A stretch of DNA of 64,000 nt from Streptomyces sp. ISL-98. GTDB taxonomy: Bacteria; Actinomycetota; Actinomycetes; Streptomycetales; Streptomycetaceae. The position numbers and the translations under genes were made by a program. Below the pieces are notes generated by a model. It ran no database searches. It was not told the origin of the DNA and was given only the letters and a program-made list of their open reading frames with translations. This document shows, one piece after another, positions 9,330 through 16,271 of the stretch. Within the stretch, counting starts at the first letter, position 1. Each line of letters starts with the position of its first letter. The stretch covers positions 322,202-386,201 of the forward strand of contig NZ_JAGGPB010000005.1 of the NCBI RefSeq assembly GCF_018614055.1. The letters run 5' to 3'.

Positions 9330-12300
9330 ATGAGCCTGCACGGTCTGCTGGATGCCGTTGTACGAGACCCGGCGCTCGCCGAAGCGGTGACGGCCGCCGC
9401 CGACGGCAACCGCATGCACATCGACCTGGTCGGCCCGCCCGCCGCGCGCCCCTTCGCGGTGGCCGCGCTGGCCCGCGAGACCGGCAGGACCGTGCTCGCC
9501 GTGACCGCGACCGGCCGCGAGGCCGAGGACCTGGCCGCCGCGCTGCGCACGCTGCTGCCCGAGGACCGGGTCGTCGAGTTCCCGTCGTGGGAGACGCTGC
9601 CGCACGAGCGCCTGTCGCCGCGCAGCGACACGATGGGCCGCCGCCTCGCCGTCCTGCGCCGCCTCGCGCACCCCCGCGCCGACGATCCGTCCGCGGGCCC
9701 GGTGAGCGTGATCGTGGCGCCCGTACGGTCGGTACTGCAGCCGCAGGTCAAGGGGCTGGGCGACCTGGAGCCGGTGGCGCTGCGGACCGGGCAGAGCGCG
9801 GATCTGGGCGACATCACGGCAGCGCTGGCGGCAGCGGCGTACTCCCGGGTCGAACTGGTCGAGAAGCGCGGCGAGTTCGCGGTACGCGGCGGGATCCTCG
9901 ACGTCTTCCCGCCGACCGAGGAGCACCCGCTCCGGGTGGAGTTCTGGGGCGACGACGTCGAGGAGATCCGTTACTTCAAGGTCGCCGACCAGCGCTCCCT
10001 GGAGGTCGCCGAGCACGGCCTGTGGGCGCCGCCCTGCCGCGAGCTGCTGCTCACCGACAGCGTGAAGGAGCGGGCGGCCGCCCTCGCCGAGGCGCACCCG
10101 GAGCTGGGCGAGCTGCTCGGCAAGCTCGCCGAGGGCATCGCCGTGGAGGGCATGGAGTCCCTCGCCCCCGTCCTCGTCGACGACATGGAGCTGCTCCTGG
10201 ACGTCCTGCCCAAGGGCTCCATGGCGCTGGTGTGCGACCCGGAGCGGGTGCGGACCCGGGCGGCCGACCTGGTGGCGACGTCGCAGGAGTTCCTCCAGGC
10301 GTCGTGGGCGGCCACGGCGGGCGGCGGCGAGGCCCCGATCGATGTGGGCGCGGCGTCGCTGCGCGGGATCGCGGACGTACGGGAGCGGGCCCGCGAGCTG
10401 GACATGATGTGGTGGTCGGTCGCGCCGTTCGCGGCGGACGAGGAGCTTTCCACCGTGACATCAGCCGACGAGTCGGAGGGCACCCTCAAGCTGGGCATGC
10501 ACGCCCCGGAGGCGTACCGCGGCGACACCGCGCGGGCGCTCGCCGACACCAAGGGCTGGCTGGCCGACGGCTGGCGCACGGTGTACGTCACGGAGGGCCA
10601 CGGCCCGGCGGCGCGCACCGTGGAGGTCCTCGGCAGCGAGGGAATCCCGGCCCGGCTCGAAGCGGACCTGTCGGCGGTCGAGCCGTCCCTCGTCCACGTG
10701 GCATGCGGCTCGATCGACTTCGGCTTCGTGGACCCGGCGCTCAAGCTGGCCGTCCTGACCGAGACCGACCTGACCGGCCAGCGCACCGCCACCAAGGAAC
10801 TGGGCCGGATGCCGGCCCGCCGCCGCAAGACCATCGACCCGCTGACGCTCCAGGCGGGCGACTACATCGTCCACGAGCAGCACGGCGTCGGCCGTTACGT
10901 CGAGATGATCCAGCGCACGGTCCAGGGCGCGACCCGCGAGTACCTCCTCGTCGAGTACGCCCCGGCCAAGCGCGGCCAGCCCGGTGACCGTCTCTACATC
11001 CCCACCGACCAGCTCGAACAGGTCACCAAGTACGTGGGCGGCGAGGCCCCGACCCTCCACCGGCTCGGCGGCGCGGACTGGACGAAGACCAAGGCGCGCG
11101 CGAAGAAGGCGGTCAAGGAGATCGCCGCCGACCTGATCAAGCTCTACTCGGCGCGCATGGCGGCCCCCGGCCACACCTTCGGCCCGGACACCCCGTGGCA
11201 GCGGGAGCTGGAGGACGCGTTCCCGTACGTCGAGACGCCCGACCAGCTGTCCACCATCGCCGAGGTGAAGGAGGACATGGAGAAGTCGATCCCCATGGAC
11301 CGTCTGATCTGCGGCGACGTCGGTTACGGCAAGACGGAGATCGCGGTCCGCGCTGCCTTCAAGGCGGTCCAGGACGGCAAGCAGGTCGCCGTACTCGTCC
11401 CCACCACCCTGCTGGTGCAGCAGCACTTCGGGACATTCTCCGAGCGGTACGCCCAGTTCCCGGTCGTCGTGAAGGCCCTTTCGCGCTTCCAGTCGGACAC
11501 CGAGGCGAAGGCGACCCTCGAAGGCCTCAACGAGGGCTCGGTCGACCTTGTCATCGGCACGCACCGGCTCTTCTCCTCCGAGACGAAGTTCAAGGACCTG
11601 GGCCTGGTCATCGTCGACGAGGAGCAGCGCTTCGGCGTCGAGCACAAGGAGCAGCTGAAGAAGCTCCGCGCCAACGTCGACGTCCTGACGATGTCCGCCA
11701 CCCCCATTCCCCGCACCCTCGAAATGGCGGTCACCGGCATCCGCGAGATGTCGACCATCACGACGCCGCCGGAGGAGCGCCACCCGGTGCTGACCTTCGT
11801 CGGCCCGTACGAGCAGAAGCAGATCGGCGCCGCGATCCGCCGCGAACTGCTGCGCGAGGGCCAGGTCTTCTACATCCACAACCGTGTCGAGTCGATCGAC
11901 CGGGCGGCCGCCAAGCTGCGCGAGATCGTCCCGGAGGCGCGGATCGCCACGGCGCACGGGCAGATGGGGGAGAGCGCGCTGGAGCAGGTTGTCGTCGACT
12001 TCTGGGAGAAGAAGTTCGACGTACTGGTCTCGACGACGATCGTCGAGTCGGGCATCGACATCTCCAACGCCAATACCCTCATCGTCGAGCGCGGCGACAA
12101 CTTCGGCCTCTCCCAGCTCCACCAGCTGCGCGGTCGTGTGGGCCGTGGCCGCGACCGCGGTTACGCGTACTTCCTCTACCCGCCGGAGAAGCCGCTGACC
12201 GAGACCGCGCACGAGCGGCTCGCGACGATCGCCCAGCACACCGAGATGGGCGCGGGCATGTACGTCGCCATGAAGGACCTCGAAATCCGAGGCGCGGGCA

Positions 12301-12884
12301 ACCTGCTCGGCGGCGAGCAGTCCGGTCACATCGCGGGCGTCGGCTTCGACCTGTACATCCGCATGGTGGGCGAGGCGGTCGCCGACTACCGCGCGGCGGT
12401 GGAGGGCGGCGTGGAGGAGGAGCCGCCGCTGGAGGTCAAGATCGAGCTTCCTGTGGACGCCCACGTTCCGCACGACTACGCCCCGGGCGAGCGCCTGCGC
12501 CTCCAGGCGTACCGGGCGATCGCCTCGGCGAACTCGGAGGAGGACATCAAGGCCGTACGCGAGGAGCTCACCGACCGCTACGGCAAGCTCCCGGAGCCGG
12601 TCGAGAACCTGCTGCTGGTGGCCGGCCTGCGGATGCTGGCGCGGGCGTGCGGCGTCGCGGACATCACCCTCGCGGGTCCCAACATCCGCTTCGGCCCGGT
12701 GGAACTGCGGGAGTCGCAGGAGCTGAGGCTGAAGCGGTTGTATCCGCGCACGGTGCTGAAGCCCGCCACGCACCAGATCCTGGTCCCGCGCCCGACGACG
12801 GGCCAGATCGGTGGCAAGCCGGTGGTGGGACGCGAACTGCTGGGGTGGACCGGGGAGTTCCTCACGACGATCCTGGGGTCGTAG
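9330..12884 (+). CDS. mfd: Transcription-repair coupling factor Mfd
   Basis: 1184 residues, the normal length for actinobacterial Mfd. The N-terminal third is UvrB-like (PFAVAALARETGRTVLAV, FPSWETLPHERLSPRSD). The RNA-polymerase interaction domain lies around residues 500-580 (GDYIVHEQHGVGRY). The superfamily 2 translocase motor follows: Walker A CGDVGYGKTEIA near residue 660, DEEQRFG, SATPIPRTLEMA, and QLRGRVGRG. The TRCF C-terminal domain ends it. Mfd displaces RNA polymerase stalled at lesions and recruits UvrA. The ATG at 9330 (MSLHGLLD) is the start; 47 upstream in-frame codons are not family-like. The stop codon sits inside a tandem 10-mer repeat. Confidence 0.97.
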   Translation: MSLHGLLDAVVRDPALAEAVTAAADGNRMHIDLVGPPAARPFAVAALARETGRTVLAVTATGREAEDLAAALRTLLPEDRVVEFPSWETLPHERLSPRSDTMGRRLAVLRRLAHPRADDPSAGPVSVIVAPVRSVLQPQVKGLGDLEPVALRTGQSADLGDITAALAAAAYSRVELVEKRGEFAVRGGILDVFPPTEEHPLRVEFWGDDVEEIRYFKVADQRSLEVAEHGLWAPPCRELLLTDSVKERAAALAEAHPELGELLGKLAEGIAVEGMESLAPVLVDDMELLLDVLPKGSMALVCDPERVRTRAADLVATSQEFLQASWAATAGGGEAPIDVGAASLRGIADVRERARELDMMWWSVAPFAADEELSTVTSADESEGTLKLGMHAPEAYRGDTARALADTKGWLADGWRTVYVTEGHGPAARTVEVLGSEGIPARLEADLSAVEPSLVHVACGSIDFGFVDPALKLAVLTETDLTGQRTATKELGRMPARRRKTIDPLTLQAGDYIVHEQHGVGRYVEMIQRTVQGATREYLLVEYAPAKRGQPGDRLYIPTDQLEQVTKYVGGEAPTLHRLGGADWTKTKARAKKAVKEIAADLIKLYSARMAAPGHTFGPDTPWQRELEDAFPYVETPDQLSTIAEVKEDMEKSIPMDRLICGDVGYGKTEIAVRAAFKAVQDGKQVAVLVPTTLLVQQHFGTFSERYAQFPVVVKALSRFQSDTEAKATLEGLNEGSVDLVIGTHRLFSSETKFKDLGLVIVDEEQRFGVEHKEQLKKLRANVDVLTMSATPIPRTLEMAVTGIREMSTITTPPEERHPVLTFVGPYEQKQIGAAIRRELLREGQVFYIHNRVESIDRAAAKLREIVPEARIATAHGQMGESALEQVVVDFWEKKFDVLVSTTIVESGIDISNANTLIVERGDNFGLSQLHQLRGRVGRGRDRGYAYFLYPPEKPLTETAHERLATIAQHTEMGAGMYVAMKDLEIRGAGNLLGGEQSGHIAGVGFDLYIRMVGEAVADYRAAVEGGVEEEPPLEVKIELPVDAHVPHDYAPGERLRLQAYRAIASANSEEDIKAVREELTDRYGKLPEPVENLLLVAGLRMLARACGVADITLAGPNIRFGPVELRESQELRLKRLYPRTVLKPATHQILVPRPTTGQIGGKPVVGRELLGWTGEFLTTILGS

Positions 12885-12917
12885 CCAGTCGTAGCCAGTC
12901 GTAGCCAGTCGTAGCCG
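12881..12917 (+). repeat. Tandem 10-bp repeat overlapping the mfd stop
   Basis: GTAGCCAGTC is repeated three times head to tail (12881-12910), followed by a fourth partial copy GTAGCCGG. The first copy contains the TAG stop codon of mfd. Confidence 0.9.
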
Positions 12918-12922
12918 GCACT

Positions 12923-12970
12923 GGCCGGGCGTGCCCGGGTCGCTTCTGCGCGCCCCGGGCACGCCCGGCC
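12923..12970. terminator. Bidirectional terminator between mfd and the SGNH hydrolase gene
   Basis: Perfect 17-bp inverted repeat (12923-12939 / 12954-12970) with a 14-nt loop, followed by GGTTTGT. It lies between two convergent genes. Confidence 0.85.
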
Positions 12971-12977
12971 GGTTTGT

Positions 12978-14270
12978 CTAGAGCGCGTCGAGGTCGACGG
13001 CCTCGGCCATCACGCGGTATCCGGCGTCGCTCGGGTGCAGGTGGTCGCCCGAGTCGTAGGCGGTGGCCATGCGGTCCTGGTCGGAGGGGTCGGCCAGGGC
13101 GCGGTCCAGGTCGACCACGGCGTCGTACTCCCCGGAGGTACGGATCCAGTGGTTGACCGCGTCGCGCTTGGCCTCGTTGACCTTCTGGGCGTCGTCGTAG
13201 AACGAGCCCTTGATGGGCGTCAGGGTGGCGCCGACTGCCTTGATGCCCTTGGCGTGCGCCTGGCGGATCAACGAGCGGTGGCCCTCGATCAGTTGGCTGA
13301 CCGAGACCTCGGGGGTCGGGCCGCCCGGGAAGCTCGGTCCGCTGCCCCCGATGTCGTTGATGCCCTCCAGCACGATGACCGTGCGCACGCCCGGCTCGGT
13401 GAGCACGTCCTTCTTGAAGCGGGCGATGCCCTTCTCCCCGGCCCAGGTCGTGTCATTGGTGACCTGGTTGCCGCCGATCCCGTGGTTGAGGACGCTGCGG
13501 GGGTGCCCGGTGGCAGCGAAGCGCTCAGCCAGCTCGTCGGGGTAGCGGTTGTTCGTGTTCAGCGAGGATCCGACGCCGTCGGTGATGGAGTCGCCGAAGG
13601 TCACCACGCCGTCGCGGCGCGCGGACTTGCCACCGGTGACCTCGACCCCGGTGAGGTAGTACCAGGAGTCGCTGGTCTCCTTGAACGCCGCACCGTCGCG
13701 GTCCGAACGGTGGTCGCCCTGCGCCCGGTAGCTCGTGGCGGCGGAGAACGTGTGGAAGGTGGCAGGGCCGGTGGGCGCCGCCAGATACAGCGTGACGGTC
13801 ACCGACTCCAGCGCCTTGACCTTGAACGGCACCCCGTCACTGGTCACCTTGCCGTCCGCCGGGATCGTTACCGACCGCCCCTTTCCGAAGGACAGCTGCC
13901 GGACCGAACCCTTCTGCACGGCGGCCCCCTTGTCCGTACGGGCCACCGTCGCGCCGGTGATACGGAGCGGGGTGCTGCCGTAGCGGTTGGACAGCTCGAT
14001 ACGGGCCTTGGTGCCGCCGGTGCTGACCCGTACGACCTGCCTGACCGTGTGGTTGTCGAAGCCCTGTTGCGACCAGTTCGGTCCGAACGGCGCGGTCGGC
14101 GCCTGCGGCGAAGTTGCCCAGCCGCCCTGCCACGCGTCACCACGCTGCTCGGCCGCCACGGCGCCCGCGGATCCCGTCAGTCCTGCCCCGCCGACGACCG
14201 GCAGCGCTGCCAGCGCGGCTGCCGAAAGCAGCGCAACTCCCGTACGTCGTAAGGAAGTCCTGGATCTCAT
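12978..14270 (-). CDS. Secreted SGNH/GDSL hydrolase with a TTA codon
   Basis: 430 residues from ATG 14270 (MRSRTSLRR), which has a GGTGGG site 7 nt upstream. The N-terminus is a signal peptide with twin Arg (LRRTGVALLSAAALAALP) cut near residue 40. It then has a beta-rich N-terminal domain (WQGGWATSPQAPTAPF) and a C-terminal SGNH domain. The catalytic blocks are VTFGDSITDG (Ser), GIGGNQV (Gly), EGINDIGG (Asn) and HLHPSDAGY (Asp/His). These enzymes hydrolyse esters of lipids or polysaccharides; the substrate is unknown. Codon 7 (14250-14252, complement) is TTA, so expression should depend on the bldA tRNA, which is encoded at 41989 in this window. Confidence 0.9.
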   Translation of the reverse strand: MRSRTSLRRTGVALLSAAALAALPVVGGAGLTGSAGAVAAEQRGDAWQGGWATSPQAPTAPFGPNWSQQGFDNHTVRQVVRVSTGGTKARIELSNRYGSTPLRITGATVARTDKGAAVQKGSVRQLSFGKGRSVTIPADGKVTSDGVPFKVKALESVTVTLYLAAPTGPATFHTFSAATSYRAQGDHRSDRDGAAFKETSDSWYYLTGVEVTGGKSARRDGVVTFGDSITDGVGSSLNTNNRYPDELAERFAATGHPRSVLNHGIGGNQVTNDTTWAGEKGIARFKKDVLTEPGVRTVIVLEGINDIGGSGPSFPGGPTPEVSVSQLIEGHRSLIRQAHAKGIKAVGATLTPIKGSFYDDAQKVNEAKRDAVNHWIRTSGEYDAVVDLDRALADPSDQDRMATAYDSGDHLHPSDAGYRVMAEAVDLDAL

Positions 14271-14405
14271 GTTTCCCACCCCTGTTGTGTTCCGATGTCC
14301 ATGTTGTTGATCACGTGCACACGCAACGATCAAGCGCGGAGCGGGTCCGGCTATTCCCTGGGGCGCGGTCGGGCCACCGGCGAACGGCCGTGGGATTCTG
14401 GCGGC

Positions 14406-15185
14406 ATGCCTACCGACCCGTCAGGACGCACCGCCTTGATACGTACGCTCCGCACAGCCCTCCCCGTCGCCGCCCTCGCTTCCGCACTCGCCCTCACCGG
14501 CTGTACTCCGGAGACGACGGGCGGCGGTGGCCGTGACAGTGGCGGCCGGGACGGGGCGGGGGCGACGGCACCGGCCGGGTCGGCGCTCGCAGCCGTCGAG
14601 TCGCTGACCGTCAAGGGCCGCGCCCCTCGGACCGGTTACGAGCGCGAGGAGTTCGGGCGGGCCTGGGCCGACACCGACGGGAACGGGTGCGGTACACGCG
14701 ACGACATACTGAAGCGGGACCTCGTGGACGTGCGGTTCCGCAGTGGCGGCGGCGGGGACTGCAAGGTCGCGGCGGGGACGCTCACCAAGGACCCGTACAC
14801 CGGACAGCGCGTGGAATTCGTGCGCGGGCGCAGCAAGGTCGACATAGACCATGTCGTCGCTCTCTCCGACGCCTGGCAGAAGGGCGCCCAGAAGTGGCAG
14901 CGCCGCAAGCGCATCGCGCTCGCCAACGACCCGCTGAACCTGCTCGCCGTCGACTCCTCCGCCAACCGTCGCAAGAGCGACGGCGATACGGCGACGTGGC
15001 TGCCGAAGAACAAGGCGTACCGCTGTGTGTACGTGGCCCGGCAGGTGGCCGTGAAGGAGAAGTACGAGCTGTGGGTCACCCGTGCCGAGAGGGACGCCAT
15101 GAAGCGTGTGCTGTCGGGGTGCCCCGGCGAGCGGCTGCCCGCGGGTGGTGCGCCGACCGAGGCGCCCGCGCGTTTCGGTCGTTGA
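14406..15185 (+). CDS. Lipoprotein HNH-type endonuclease (DUF1524/GmrSD-C-like)
   Basis: 259 residues. A lipoprotein signal ends at L30-T-G-C33, followed by a Gly/Ala-rich spacer. The domain from about residue 65 has GRAWADTDGNGCGTRDDIL, the metal-binding core VDIDHVVALSDAW, and NDPLNLLAVDSSANRRKSD with a WLP. This is the DUF1524/HNH nuclease pattern (His of DHVVALSDAW and Asn of NLLAV). Secreted Streptomyces nucleases of this type degrade external DNA, perhaps to scavenge nucleotides; anchoring by lipid is inferred from the lipobox. The start is ATG 14406, without a convincing ribosome-binding site. Divergent from the SGNH hydrolase gene. Confidence 0.85.
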   Translation: MPTDPSGRTALIRTLRTALPVAALASALALTGCTPETTGGGGRDSGGRDGAGATAPAGSALAAVESLTVKGRAPRTGYEREEFGRAWADTDGNGCGTRDDILKRDLVDVRFRSGGGGDCKVAAGTLTKDPYTGQRVEFVRGRSKVDIDHVVALSDAWQKGAQKWQRRKRIALANDPLNLLAVDSSANRRKSDGDTATWLPKNKAYRCVYVARQVAVKEKYELWVTRAERDAMKRVLSGCPGERLPAGGAPTEAPARFGR

Positions 15186-15214
15186 CGCACAACGCGTCGT
15201 TGACGCACAACGCG
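15179..15214 (+). repeat. 18-bp tandem duplication at the end of the HNH gene
   Basis: An 18-bp unit beginning TCGTTGACGCACAACG occurs twice head to tail (15179-15196 and 15197-15214). The first copy holds the TGA stop of the nuclease gene. Confidence 0.9.
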
Positions 15215-15259
15215 AGACCGGGCAGGCCGTCCCCCTCCGACGGCCTGCCCGGTCTCGCG
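15211..15259. terminator. Bidirectional terminator, HNH gene / DUF4190-like gene
   Basis: Perfect 20-bp inverted repeat (15211-15230 / 15240-15259) with a 9-nt loop, between convergent genes. Confidence 0.88.
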
Positions 15260-15272
15260 GTACTGCTGGTGA

Positions 15273-16076
15273 TCAGAGCTTCAGGTCCCACTGCGAGGCG
15301 TCGTACGTGATGCCGGGAGAGACCTCGACAGTGAGGTCCTTGGCGTCGGCGGGGGCGTCGAATGCCTGCTGCAGAGTGACCTTCTTGCCCGGCATGATCT
15401 TGCCGGTGAGGGGCTTGCCGACCTTGTCGTCGTAGACCCCCTCGGCCTCCACGCCGTCCTTGCCCGCGCGGGCCTCGGTGGTGAAGAGCGAGGCGTCGTA
15501 CTTCTCCTTGCCGGCGTTCTCGACGACGATCGTGACCTGGTAGGCCTTGTTGCCCTTGGTGTGACCGACCGCGAACTCGCTGGGGGTGTACGGCTTGGGC
15601 TCGGAGACGGTGACCGTCAGCTTGTCGGGGTAGAGGGCCGAGTCGCCGGCCGCCAGGGTCTCGCCGGCCTTGTCGCCGCCCTTGTCGCCGCCCTTGGCGG
15701 AGTCGTCGCCCGACTTCTTCGACGCGGACGCGCCGTTGGTCGCCTTGTCGATCTCGTCGACTGCGTCGCCCACGGCCTTGAACAGGATCACCGCGCCGAC
15801 GACCGAAATGATCAGGGAGACCAGGCCCAGGATGGCGCCGGTGAGGGCCACGCCCTTGTTGGTGGCCTCGCCGCGCTTGGCGCGGCCACGGCCGGCCAGG
15901 CCCATGATCAGGGCGATGATGCCGAGGATGCCGGCGAGCCAGAAGAGGAACGGGATCAGACCCGACAGTGCGCCGATGATGCCGAGGATCAGGGCGGCAG
16001 TGCCCAGGCCGTTCCGGGCCTGCGCGGCAGGCACCGGCGCCTGCGGGAACTGAGGCTGCTGCGTGTGCTGAGACAT
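15273..16076 (-). CDS. DUF4190-type membrane protein with extracytoplasmic DUF4352-like domain
   Basis: 267 residues from ATG 16076 (MSQHTQQPQ), which has GGAGG just upstream. After a Gln/Pro-rich start come two membrane hairpin blocks: LGTAALILGIIGALSGLIPFL with LAGILGIIALIMGLAGR, then GVALTGAILGLVSLIISVVGAVILF, as in DUF4190 proteins. A Lys/Asp/Gly-rich linker (about residues 120-150, KGGDKGGDKAGE) leads to a C-terminal beta-sandwich with VTVSEPKPYTPSEFAVGHTKGNKAYQV, similar to DUF4352/telokin-like domains. The function is unknown; it is probably an envelope protein. It diverges from the HsdM-like gene. Confidence 0.8.
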   Translation of the reverse strand: MSQHTQQPQFPQAPVPAAQARNGLGTAALILGIIGALSGLIPFLFWLAGILGIIALIMGLAGRGRAKRGEATNKGVALTGAILGLVSLIISVVGAVILFKAVGDAVDEIDKATNGASASKKSGDDSAKGGDKGGDKAGETLAAGDSALYPDKLTVTVSEPKPYTPSEFAVGHTKGNKAYQVTIVVENAGKEKYDASLFTTEARAGKDGVEAEGVYDDKVGKPLTGKIMPGKKVTLQQAFDAPADAKDLTVEVSPGITYDASQWDLKL

Positions 16077-16188
16077 GGATGTCCTCCGGACAAGGTGTGT
16101 TCGGGACTGCCTGCCGCCCCGTGCTGCGATGCGGTAATCACAGCAGAGCTTGTGAACCGAGTCAACACGATTCACGGATTACTTGCCG

Positions 16189-16201
16189 TTCACGCCGTGA
16201 A
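16189..16201. promoter_or_regulatory. TTCACG-C-CGTGAA palindrome in a divergent promoter region
   Basis: A perfect 6+1+6 palindrome lies 71 bp upstream of the HsdM-like gene and 112 bp upstream of the DUF4190-like gene, with a TTCACGG half-site at 16171-16177 and GTGAA at 16152-16156. It could be an operator for either gene. The regulator is unknown. Confidence 0.45.
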
Positions 16202-16271
16202 GGGGGCTGTCTTGTATCCATGGGTATGCTCGATGCACAAGCAGGCGCAGGTGTACGAGGGGAGCCGGCCG

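Noticed and set aside
12881..12910. CRISPR-like direct repeats
   Set aside because: Three identical 10-mers without spacers are a simple tandem repeat. No CRISPR array or cas gene is seen anywhere in the window.
10461..12962. 833-codon open frame on the minus strand
   Set aside because: It lies entirely opposite mfd, has no domain, and reflects the high GC third positions of the real gene.
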